DNA of 10,951 nucleotides from contig JANWYX010000381.1 of NCBI GenBank assembly GCA_025055055.1, forward strand, positions 1-10,951. Direction: 5' to 3'. The stretch comes from Caldilinea sp. GTDB taxonomy: Bacteria > Chloroflexota > Anaerolineae > Caldilineales > Caldilineaceae. The notes beneath the pieces were generated by a model. The model was not told where the DNA came from. It made no database searches and worked only from the letters and a program-made list of their open reading frames with translations. Both the position numbers and the translations under genes were made by a program. Shown here in pieces: positions 1-7,847 of the stretch. Within the stretch, counting starts at the first letter, position 1; each line of letters begins with the position of its first letter.

Positions 1-104
1 AAACCACGCTTCATGGCGATAAATCCCTTGGCAAAGCTTGCGTTGGGCGGATGATTGAACTTCGGGGCATCAACACGCCGCCGAATTGACGATTGTTCAT
101 CCAT
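1..104 (-). CDS. possible 5' end of an unidentified gene, cut by the left edge
   Basis: On the minus strand an ATG at 104-102 opens a frame of 34 codons that reaches the window edge without a stop. The protein starts MDEQSSIRRR and continues with a segment reading PKFNHPPNASFAKGFIAM. It lies 120 bp downstream of the sugar transporter gene on the same strand, so it could be the third gene of that operon, perhaps the enzyme for the imported substrate; that is inference. Against it: the only purine-rich site (AAAGG) is about 13 bases upstream of the ATG, a TATAGT box sits almost on the start codon, and the plus strand is also open for part of this stretch. I do not recognise the family from so few residues. 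Confidence 0.35.
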   Translation of the reverse strand, partial: MDEQSSIRRRVDAPKFNHPPNASFAKGFIAMKRG

Positions 105-224
105 TACTATACCAGAACCTTTGGAAAGAGCCGACAATTCAGACCGCTCGCTCTCTGCCTAGATAGGAAACATGCACGTCCAAACTGCCGTCTATGTGTT
201 CCCCAACACGCTGCTCACCGCGCA
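105..224. other. intergenic stretch downstream of the transporter gene
   Basis: This 120-bp stretch lies between the transporter stop codon and the possible next gene. It holds one small perfect hairpin, GTGTT-CCCC-AACAC at 196-209, with no T-run on either side, so it is not a convincing terminator. A TATAGT box preceded by TG (minus strand, 106-111) resembles an extended -10 element but lies too close to the ATG at 104 to serve it normally. Nothing else is evident. Confidence 0.5.
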
Positions 225-1694
225 TCAAATTGCCATCGCAGGCTCATCGGAAACCTCCGGAGAAGAAACGCTTGACCTTGGGGCTGTTGGATCCCGCTGC
301 TCGATTTCCGCGTACACCTTGTCGCGTTGCGACTTTCTGAGCAGGGGATAAAAACACATCACTCCCACGGCAACGAAGCCAAAGAGCGCAGGCAGGGCAA
401 AGTACACAATGCCCAATCCGCTGAACAGCGAGGTCGGAATGTTGGTGGCCGTTTCGTACAGCCTGGCGTCATATCCCACTGCGGCCAAGACAAGCCCTAC
501 CAGTGCAGAGCCAAGAGCCGCTTGGAGCTTGGCAATAAAACCGGCCATGGCGTTCGTCGTTCCCTGCAGGCTCTTGCCGAGAATATAGCGGTTGTAATCC
601 ATGCACTCCATGTTGATGATCTGATTGGGGATAAACGCTGTGGAATTTCCCAGATAGAAAAGCGCAAGCAAAGGTAAGAAAATGGCCATGTTCGAAATCG
701 GACCGCCGAGATTGAGCAGCCAGAGAACGGCCAGAACCACGCTGGCTGTGCCATAGGCGAGCATCACGCAGATTCCAGGCGTAAAGCGTTTCAGAAGCAA
801 CTTTGACAAGAAGGCGCTGGCGATGATGCTAAAGATCGAAACAATTCCCAACATCGCAGTGTTCCTGCCGAGGTTCTCCACTCCAAAGGCATACTTGATG
901 TAATAAACACTGGCGACTTGGGTGAGGTTGAAGAGAAACCCGCCAAACAAGAGCACCAGCAACGAGATAAAGAGAGGCCGGTTCTGCTTGAACATGGCAA
1001 GGAAGTCTTTAGAGGTCACAGTTTCCTCATCAACGCTATGGCTTCCCTCTTTCACAAGCGCGACGCCTATCATGGAGAGGAGTGTAACGGGAGCGACGAA
1101 CAGTATGACGGCTAGCCCAATGTTCGGTGTGACGCCATCTGGCCCCAAGGCAATTGCGACGGGGAGGAAAAATGTAAGTGCTATGGCAAAAAGTAGACTC
1201 ACAACTCTCGGCGCAATCAGCAATTTCGCCCGAACGTTCGCATCGCGCGTCAGAGTCTGAATCAGCGAGTTGAACGGTTGAAGCGTGAACACCGTGTCGA
1301 AGGCAAAATACAGGACAACGATGAGGATGACCTTCATTGTGTCGGAGATATCGGCGGGGATGTTGAATAAGGCAATGACCAGGACGGCGGAAATTGGGAT
1401 TGACAAGAATATAAACGGTTTGTATCGCCCCCATCGAGTTCGTGGGCTGCGATCCATCACAAAGCCGAGAAGTGGATCGTTGATGGCGTCCCAGATGCGG
1501 CCGACAAGGAGCATCATTGCAGCAACCTGCGCAGCTCTTCCGGCGACGCCGGCGTACAGGCCGGAATAGTCGGTAATGTACAACATAAGCGTGCCTGCGA
1601 TAAGACCGGTGGCAACCACCTGCGCCAATCCCATCACGGACACGCCAAACATCGTCTTGAAGTCTTCCGGGTATTGCTTCCTCTGCTTCGCCAT
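225..1694 (-). CDS. GPH-family sugar:cation symporter (MFS, MelB-like)
   Basis: This is an inner-membrane secondary transporter of 489 aa, the usual length for the glycoside-pentoside-hexuronide:cation symporter family, which imports sugars or glycosides with Na+ or H+. About twelve hydrophobic segments are visible. The family signature of the first half is clear: residues 67-94 contain DAINDPLLGFVMDR followed by TRWGRYKPF, with Asp69 and Asp73 at the places where MelB has cation-binding acidic residues. The second half carries the typical MDYNRYILGKSLQGT stretch and a KLQAALGSAL...GY helix. The start is firm: a full AAAGGAGG site lies six bases before the ATG. It is the second gene of an operon, 70 bp behind the 536-aa propeller-like protein, with the AraC-type regulator just upstream. 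The substrate cannot be read from sequence; a plant-derived glycoside or uronide is plausible. Family call is secure, specificity is not. Confidence 0.93.
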   Translation of the reverse strand: MAKQRKQYPEDFKTMFGVSVMGLAQVVATGLIAGTLMLYITDYSGLYAGVAGRAAQVAAMMLLVGRIWDAINDPLLGFVMDRSPRTRWGRYKPFIFLSIPISAVLVIALFNIPADISDTMKVILIVVLYFAFDTVFTLQPFNSLIQTLTRDANVRAKLLIAPRVVSLLFAIALTFFLPVAIALGPDGVTPNIGLAVILFVAPVTLLSMIGVALVKEGSHSVDEETVTSKDFLAMFKQNRPLFISLLVLLFGGFLFNLTQVASVYYIKYAFGVENLGRNTAMLGIVSIFSIIASAFLSKLLLKRFTPGICVMLAYGTASVVLAVLWLLNLGGPISNMAIFLPLLALFYLGNSTAFIPNQIINMECMDYNRYILGKSLQGTTNAMAGFIAKLQAALGSALVGLVLAAVGYDARLYETATNIPTSLFSGLGIVYFALPALFGFVAVGVMCFYPLLRKSQRDKVYAEIEQRDPTAPRSSVSSPEVSDEPAMAI

Positions 1695-1700
1695 GGGGAA

Positions 1701-1708
1701 CCTCCTTT
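1701..1708 (-). promoter_or_regulatory. strong ribosome binding site of the GPH transporter
   Basis: Minus strand reads AAAGGAGG, a near-perfect anti-16S match, six bases before the ATG at 1694. It fixes the transporter start and rules out the overlapping 225-codon frame that begins just upstream. Confidence 0.85.
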
Positions 1709-1764
1709 GTCATTCCTTTTGCGATTGATGAAGAAAATTGTTGAAGAAATTGTCTGTCTGTGAG

Positions 1765-3375
1765 TCACGGGACCAGCTCATCCACCCTTAGTATGCTCCC
1801 GTTGTATTTGACATAGCCATCGCTTTGAGGCCTGCCATCGGTATCGAGATCGAACAATAGCCTCGGCGGGTTCTCGAATGTTCCCCCTGAAAGCGCGATC
1901 CGCAGCTTCATCTCGCCTTCCTTTCGCCCACGCATCTTTACGTCCGCTTCATAACAGCAACCCGAAGCGAACGAAAAAGAAACTTTTTCAAAGCCGTCAA
2001 AGAATGTCTCACCGTCATCGGAGAAATGGTGATAGATCAGGCTTCGCTCTCCGGAAAAGACGCTGTTCTGTTCGCCAAAGCGCACCGTGATATAGCCGGC
2101 GTGTTTGCCGGCGATTTTCCCTTCATGAATGCTGTTGGACAGTGTCTGTGGATTGAGAACCGCCTTCAGTTCTTTAAGGGCATATGGAACATCATCCGGG
2201 GTGCGCCGCACCGGAACAACAGGCCCTGGTTCATAATCGTGTAGGATCACCTGCCGGATGCGGAGTCGTATGCCGTCGAGTTGCGCTTGGCTGCCGCGCA
2301 CCATTTCCATCCACATGGCTTTCTTTCCATTTGGATGCCAAGACATAGGCGATACATACACCCATTCCTCGGTCGGATCATTCAACAGAACTCCTCGGTA
2401 GCCGGGTTCGCGCATCGAGCGTTCAATATGGATCAGCGCAGGGCCGATATTCCCCCGACGAAAGGCTCGCACGCCCGTCACTGCGTACATATAGAGAAAC
2501 ATTGTCAACCCTTGGGTGACCAGGTGAGCATAGGGTCGAGGCATCCAACCCAAAATGGCGGGATCGGTGTGTTTCGAACCGCGGGAGGTCATCACGAGAC
2601 CAAGGCGCTCGTCCGGCGAGAAAATCGTTGTTTCATCGTAGCCTGGGGTACGCGTAATTTGAATGATTTCGTCTGAAAGCAAATCCTGAACCACAGAATC
2701 GGCGACATAGCCTTCTTTCGCACCCACTAACGAGATCGCCGTTCCTCCACGCACGAACTGTTTGACCTCTCCTCCTCGGATGGGCTGCGGAATGATATAA
2801 CCTGGGTTGGCGTCATCTTTTTTGAACGATTCCAACGTGCTGATAACTTGGAGTTTGTCGATGACATAACCATCCTTTTCGCGCTGAAGCGCTCCCAAAA
2901 AATTGATTGCACCGATGCCGTCGCTGCGCAGCGTCGTCCAAGCCATGTGTTCGTTGTCCGGCGCAATGATGATCTCCGACCAATGTTTCCAGGTGCGGGG
3001 ATCGTTGACCAGCGCTGCAGGGTATTTGACGGGAATTAGCTCTGCGTTGTTGCAGGTGTCAATATTGGGAGAGCATTCCAAGACGTAGTCTCCAAGGAGC
3101 ACTCGCTTGTTATCGGCGAAAGGCATGGCCCGAATGCCGTTCGCCTTTTCATGCTGCGGAACTACGCCGGAAAAAATCACGCGAAAATCACTGCCATCAT
3201 CGTTAAGAACGGCGAAGTTGTAATCATCCTTCGTGGAGGGATCGTCGTCTGTGCGATAGTGAAGTAAAACGCTCCCTGAATACGTGTATGTCGCCGACAT
3301 CTCTTTAACAAAAGCCGGGACAGGGATTGTAGCAATTTCTATACGGCCAAATTCTTCTGTTTTCTGAATAGGCAT
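1765..3375 (-). CDS. uncharacterised 536-aa protein, probable beta-propeller (WD40/TolB-like repeats)
   Basis: I do not recognise a named family. The 536-aa protein has no signal peptide or membrane segment, so it is probably cytoplasmic. It is rich in short beta-type units with the look of PD40/TolB-type propeller blades: SEIIIAPDNEHMAWTTL near 133-149, TTIFSPDERLGLVMTSRG near 249-266 and MSWHPNGKKAMWMEM near 344-358. Each has the S/A/W-x-P-(D/N)-x(2-3)-hydrophobic pattern of a blade edge. The C-terminal part (about 410-536) changes character, with a Cys pair at 473-474 and a final beta-rich stretch. Propellers of this general shape include oligogalacturonate lyase, but no catalytic residues can be assigned. 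An AGGAG site six bases before the ATG supports the start. It is the first gene of the operon, immediately ahead of a GPH sugar symporter and behind an AraC-type regulator, which points to a role in binding, sensing or cleaving the transported carbohydrate. Existence is sure; function is inference. Confidence 0.85.
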   Translation of the reverse strand: MPIQKTEEFGRIEIATIPVPAFVKEMSATYTYSGSVLLHYRTDDDPSTKDDYNFAVLNDDGSDFRVIFSGVVPQHEKANGIRAMPFADNKRVLLGDYVLECSPNIDTCNNAELIPVKYPAALVNDPRTWKHWSEIIIAPDNEHMAWTTLRSDGIGAINFLGALQREKDGYVIDKLQVISTLESFKKDDANPGYIIPQPIRGGEVKQFVRGGTAISLVGAKEGYVADSVVQDLLSDEIIQITRTPGYDETTIFSPDERLGLVMTSRGSKHTDPAILGWMPRPYAHLVTQGLTMFLYMYAVTGVRAFRRGNIGPALIHIERSMREPGYRGVLLNDPTEEWVYVSPMSWHPNGKKAMWMEMVRGSQAQLDGIRLRIRQVILHDYEPGPVVPVRRTPDDVPYALKELKAVLNPQTLSNSIHEGKIAGKHAGYITVRFGEQNSVFSGERSLIYHHFSDDGETFFDGFEKVSFSFASGCCYEADVKMRGRKEGEMKLRIALSGGTFENPPRLLFDLDTDGRPQSDGYVKYNGSILRVDELVP

Positions 3376-3380
3376 AATTA

Positions 3381-3391
3381 TCTCCTTCCTT
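3381..3391 (-). promoter_or_regulatory. ribosome binding site of the propeller-like gene
   Basis: Minus strand reads AAGGAAGGAGA. The AGGAG core ends six bases before the ATG at 3375, which supports that start codon. Confidence 0.75.
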
Positions 3392-3411
3392 AAAATGATG
3401 GAGTGTCAAAA

Positions 3412-3449
3412 CAACGTTGCGGTCAACGCGTTGTCGATGCAATGTTGAC
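3412..3449. promoter_or_regulatory. palindrome cluster, candidate operator
   Basis: Three related short dyads lie within 40 bp, about 40-75 bp ahead of the propeller gene start: CAACGTTG (3412-3419, perfect 8-bp palindrome), CAACGCGTTG (3424-3433, perfect 10-bp palindrome) and the imperfect CAATGTTG (3440-3447). In addition GTCAAC (3422-3427) pairs with GTTGAC (3444-3449). A central-CG palindrome of the AACGCGTT kind is typical of LacI-family operators. Its place between the likely promoter and the ribosome site suits a repressor. The nearby regulator is AraC-type, so the protein that would bind here is not established. Confidence 0.45.
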
Positions 3450-3507
3450 GAGATTGGAAATGCTTTGTGGTTGGGCGCCTTTAGTAAAGCAGTTGTTGAG
3501 GATGTGC

Positions 3508-3536
3508 GTATATTAAAATTCTCAGATTTTTATCAA
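3508..3536 (-). promoter_or_regulatory. candidate promoter of the propeller-transporter operon
   Basis: On the minus strand TTGATA (3536-3531) resembles a -35 box and TAATAT (3515-3510) lies 15 bases on as a possible -10; an ATATAC at 17-base spacing is a poorer alternative. The direct repeat AAATTC at 3516-3521 and 3535-3540 (plus-strand reading) overlaps it and could be activator half-sites. It would give a leader of about 130 bases containing the palindrome cluster. Spacing is short, so the call is tentative. Confidence 0.35.
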
Positions 3537-3544
3537 ATTCACGA

Positions 3545-3573
3545 ATAAAAAAGCCCGTGCATCGCACAGGCTT
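3545..3573 (-). terminator. rho-independent terminator of the AraC-type regulator gene
   Basis: Read on the minus strand, AAGCCTGTGC-GAT-GCACGGGCTT forms a ten-pair stem with one mismatch and a three-base loop, and the stem runs into TTTT then ATTC. It lies about 50 bp after the regulator stop codon. It separates the regulator transcript from the downstream propeller-transporter operon, implying that the operon has its own promoter. Confidence 0.85.
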
Positions 3574-3621
3574 CTCTGCAACCTGATTTCCCTATCGCCA
3601 ATCTAATCTAAAAATTTCTTG

Positions 3622-4854
3622 TCACTTTTTCAGATCTCTTCGGAACTGCTGCGGAGTTGCGCCTGTCACCTCCCGGAAGGTTGCGGTGAAATAGCTTTGT
3701 GAACTAAAGGAAAGCAACTCGCTGATCTCGGTCAGCGAGAGATCGGAAAAACGGAGCAGTAGTTTCGCTTCGGCGATTTTGGCTTCTTTGATGTAACTGA
3801 CGAGAGAGCGTCCGGTTTCTTCTCTAAATTTTTTAGAAACATAATGCGGATTGTAGCCGACAAATGCGGCTATGTCGGCGACGCAGATGCTTTCTCGAAC
3901 GTGCTCATGAATGAAGTTGCAGCAGTCATTCACCAGTTTTGAATAGCGATTCGTACGCTTGATGTTGCTCACCCGACTCGTAATTTCATATAACATTTCC
4001 CTATGCAAGCGCAGAATTGCAGGAAAATTATGCATCGTCTCGATCTGTTGAAGATAAAGGTCTCTCAGAGAATAGACAATTTGTGGATTGAGACCCCCTT
4101 CGATCGCTGCCGAGGTCGCCAACGCCACCCCAAAAATGAACATATTCTTCTGGCGTCGAATCGGGTCATTTTCACCACCCAACGTGACAAAGTTATATGA
4201 TGTCGTCTTGAGCAGCCTTTTTAAGCCCTCGAGATTCCCTTCTCGAATACATTCTAGAAGATGTTGCTCGAAATTGTAGGCAATCTGAGAGATGTTCCCT
4301 CGTTCGATGTGGTCTTCTTGATAAGTATGGAGTTTATCCGCCAGCGCAACTTCGCTCTTGGCCAAACCAACGATCGTTAATGAAGAAATGTCTATTTCTT
4401 GACCGGAGAACAATGCGCAGATCATTCCAAATAATTTGGCGAACTCAACATAAGGGTAGATAGGAACTTGTTTTACTGCGGCCAAGAGTTCCGTTTTGTT
4501 CTGGGAAGAAAAATACGGGGATTGCACATAGTCGACAGCCAGAGCTTTAGAGAATTCAGAAGTGTATACAGGACCGAGCACAATCACTCTGGCCACCCGA
4601 TCGCCATCAAGGACGGGCGCCCCGGCCCAGAGTTGGTTTATTTCACCGGAAATAATGTGCGGTTTTGCAGTTTGGCAACACAAATCGAGAAGGTGCCGTT
4701 TGCACGGCGCAATGGTGAATAAAATCTCATCGCCCTCAGGATCGGTACCGAATCGCTCGTTCACCTCTCCCTCACAATCGTAGACGACGAGCGCAATGCG
4801 ATAGACTTTTGAAATCGTGTTTAACAATTCGCTCCCGTTAATGAGCGTGACCAT
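3622..4854 (-). CDS. AraC-family transcriptional regulator with PocR-like sensory domain
   Basis: The 410-aa protein has two parts. Residues about 5-150 resemble a PocR-type ligand-sensing domain: a Cys-rich segment APCKRHLLDLCCQ at 49-61, then the conserved-looking LWAGAPVLDGDRVARVIVLGPV at about 75-96. Residues about 308-407 are an AraC/XylS DNA-binding domain with two helix-turn-helix units: VADIAAFVGYNPHYVSKKF (325-343) and LTEISELLSFSSQSYFTATF (374-393), followed by the usual GATPQQFR. Such regulators usually activate nearby catabolic or uptake genes in response to a small ligand, so the propeller-transporter operon directly downstream is the natural target. The start has no clear Shine-Dalgarno site, but an in-frame TAA just upstream limits it to this ATG or later. 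It lies only 32 bp after the lipoprotein gene with no obvious terminator between, yet its base composition matches the left half. Family secure, ligand unknown. Confidence 0.9.
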   Translation of the reverse strand: MVTLINGSELLNTISKVYRIALVVYDCEGEVNERFGTDPEGDEILFTIAPCKRHLLDLCCQTAKPHIISGEINQLWAGAPVLDGDRVARVIVLGPVYTSEFSKALAVDYVQSPYFSSQNKTELLAAVKQVPIYPYVEFAKLFGMICALFSGQEIDISSLTIVGLAKSEVALADKLHTYQEDHIERGNISQIAYNFEQHLLECIREGNLEGLKRLLKTTSYNFVTLGGENDPIRRQKNMFIFGVALATSAAIEGGLNPQIVYSLRDLYLQQIETMHNFPAILRLHREMLYEITSRVSNIKRTNRYSKLVNDCCNFIHEHVRESICVADIAAFVGYNPHYVSKKFREETGRSLVSYIKEAKIAEAKLLLRFSDLSLTEISELLSFSSQSYFTATFREVTGATPQQFRRDLKK

Positions 4855-4897
4855 CTTGACTTACATCATCTTAACTTAATCTTGATCTACTCAAGAT
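4853..4897. repeat. ATCTTRA repeat cluster in front of the AraC-type regulator
   Basis: The plus strand shows ATCTTGA at 4853-4859, ATCTTAA at 4868-4874 and ATCTTGA at 4879-4885, then the inverted copy TCAAGAT at 4891-4897. The last two form a perfect 7-bp inverted repeat around a 5-base loop that includes the lipoprotein stop codon. There is no T-run, so it is not a standard terminator. Repeated half-sites beside a regulator start suggest autoregulation, unproven. Confidence 0.4.
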
Positions 4898-5498
4898 GGG
4901 CTACAGGCTCGATGCCGTCTGCCATCACCCAGCCGACCAGGCCATCGGCGGCGCGCACGCGGTACCAGCGCACGCCGCCCAGCTCGACCGGATAGACGAG
5001 CACATCGCCCGGCGGCCCCATGATGATGAAGCGATCGCCGGCTTCATACTCGGCCAAGGTGACTGTCTCCGGCTCGGCAGCGGCGTAGAGGCGCAACTGT
5101 CCACGCGCCTGCACCTCTGCGCCGACCTCGAAAACCTCTAGGCCGGCCAGCGTGTCCACCGAAGCAGCCGGCCCAGGTGCAGCGCCTGCAGGCGCTGCTG
5201 CAGCGACGGATTCCTCCTCTGCCCGAGAGGTCAAGGCAAGCACGCCACTCTCCACCGTGACAACAGGCGTCGGCGGCGCGCTGACGCCAACAGAAGGCTG
5301 CGAAGGCTGCATTATACATCCGCTCAAAAGGAGGAGCGCCGCCAGCGCCGAAGTCGACGCCCCCGCATGCAGTGGACGCTTCCACACCGCAAGAAAGTGG
5401 CGCCGCCGCAGCAACAAGTTTGCAAAAAAGCGCAATCGTTCGCTCTGGTGAGGACAGAGACGAAGAATCGGTTTACGATTGCCAGCTTGCATCTTCAT
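4887..5498 (-). CDS. probable lipoprotein with C-terminal SH3-like domain
   Basis: The protein has a lipobox LLLLSGC after a hydrophobic run, an Ala/Pro/Ser-rich linker and a beta-rich C-terminal domain ending WYRVRAADGLVGWVMADGIE, which resembles bacterial SH3 (SH3b) domains that bind cell-wall or extracellular targets. It should be lipid-anchored outside the cytoplasmic membrane. The start is uncertain. ATG 5498 lies 4 bp after the polX stop; ATG 5492 is better spaced behind AGGAA. The longer frame from 5540 overlaps polX and is less likely. All these leave about 45 residues, many basic, before the hydrophobic core. A GTG at 5387 would instead give a textbook 24-residue lipoprotein signal (VWKRPLHAG then the hydrophobic run), but without a clear ribosome site. 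It follows polX on the same strand and is probably cotranscribed, with no obvious functional link. Confidence 0.8.
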   Translation of the reverse strand: MKMQAGNRKPILRLCPHQSERLRFFANLLLRRRHFLAVWKRPLHAGASTSALAALLLLSGCIMQPSQPSVGVSAPPTPVVTVESGVLALTSRAEEESVAAAAPAGAAPGPAASVDTLAGLEVFEVGAEVQARGQLRLYAAAEPETVTLAEYEAGDRFIIMGPPGDVLVYPVELGGVRWYRVRAADGLVGWVMADGIEPVAHLE

Positions 5499-5502
5499 TT
5501 TC

Positions 5503-7296
<1,794 letters not shown>

Positions 7297-7305
7297 AGGT
7301 GAAGG

Positions 7306-7337
7306 GGATTGTAGCACAAGTGGAGGGTTTGGGCGAA
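7306..7337 (-). promoter_or_regulatory. candidate polX promoter with extended -10
   Basis: The minus strand reads TGCTACAAT, an extended -10 element (hexamer 7313-7308). A weak TTCGCC lies 18 bases upstream as the -35 (7337-7332). The predicted start of transcription near 7301 leaves only about five bases before the polX ATG at 7296, so the mRNA would be almost leaderless, matching the absence of a Shine-Dalgarno site. Confidence 0.5.
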
Positions 7338-7520
7338 CGCAACGGCTCTCCTCGGTCGCCCCGTATCGCCGCATTCACAGGCGTTATTTTCAACTCCCAT
7401 TGCGCAGAAGATGCTTGCTCTCTTTGTGCAGCCGGACGTTTCTAATCGCTCGCTTTTGTCCTCTGCCCCTCGCCTCCCTTCCCCCATCGGTTTAACGACC
7501 AAGCGCGCAGAATCTCACCC

Positions 7521-7587
7521 CAAAGACACAAAGAAGCAAGAGGGTCTAGCGTCTTTTCCTCTCTTTTGAGCGTCCTTTGTGTCTTTG
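7521..7587. repeat. 13-bp perfect inverted repeat with 41-base spacer
   Basis: CAAAGACACAAAG (7521-7533) is the exact reverse complement of CTTTGTGTCTTTG (7575-7587). The spacer contains two copies of AGCGTCYTTT. The phrase CTTTGTGTCTTTG next to GGTGGTT resembles dispersed non-coding repeats common between genes in several bacterial phyla; that comparison is from memory, not a search. Confidence 0.75.
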
Positions 7588-7661
7588 CATCTTGGTGGTT
7601 GACCCTCTCGTTCTGATTCTCGCAGCGCTTTCGGCGAAACTGAAGGCAGTGCGAAGGGCGT

Positions 7662-7698
7662 TCTCGAGCTTTTCCTGGCGCCTCTGCGACTTTACGTT
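7662..7698. repeat. 37-bp direct repeat, copy A
   Basis: Aligns without gaps to 7778-7814 with 32 of 37 positions identical. It begins TCTCGAGCTTTTC and continues with a TGGCGC...TGCG...CTTT...CGTT pattern. All five differences are transitions (C to T or A to G between the copies). Confidence 0.75.
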
Positions 7699-7777
7699 GT
7701 GTCCATTTTCAGGCATGATGTCTAACGCGCCGGCGACGATAAATATTACGCCGGGTCATGATCGGCTTACAAAGTGG

Positions 7778-7814
7778 TCTCGAGCTTTTCTTGGCGCTTT
7801 TGCGGCTTTGCGTT
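7778..7814. repeat. 37-bp direct repeat, copy B
   Basis: Second copy, 116 bp from the first, ending 33 bp before the ltaE start codon. Its closeness to the start means it must lie in or beside the ltaE leader or promoter. Confidence 0.75.
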
Positions 7815-7836
7815 CAATCTATCTTCACTTCATTTC

Positions 7837-7841
7837 AGGAG
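7837..7841 (+). promoter_or_regulatory. ribosome binding site of ltaE
   Basis: AGGAG six bases before the ATG at 7848. It decides the start against the longer open frame from 7758, whose first 30 codons translate the repeat DNA. Confidence 0.8.
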
Positions 7842-7847
7842 CGTTTC

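Larger units (their letters stand above)
7338..7847. other. intergenic region between divergent polX and ltaE
   Basis: About 510 bp without a believable gene: the short frames here have no ribosome site and no recognisable composition. Its first part (to about 7500) shows nothing definite beyond pyrimidine-rich DNA. The second part is filled with repeats: a 13-bp inverted repeat (7521-7587), an 8-bp inverted repeat AGAGGGTC/GACCCTCT (7539-7546 with 7601-7608) that interleaves with it, the direct repeat AGCGTCYTTT (7548-7557 and 7569-7578), and a 37-bp direct repeat (7662-7698 and 7778-7814). No clear ltaE promoter could be fixed. Confidence 0.6.

Noticed and set aside
196..209. Small hairpin GTGTT-CCCC-AACAC as terminator of the transporter operon
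   Set aside because: Only five base pairs and no T-run on either side.
93..275. 60-codon plus-strand frame near the left edge
   Set aside because: Overlaps the transporter C-terminus on the other strand, lacks a ribosome site and has no recognisable product.
1036..1713. 225-codon minus-strand frame overlapping the transporter N-terminus
   Set aside because: It is in another frame of the same strand; the AAAGGAGG site and GPH motifs belong to the transporter frame.
7521..7814. CRISPR array or mobile element ends
   Set aside because: Only two copies of the 37-bp unit, unequal spacing for an array, and no transposase or target duplication seen.
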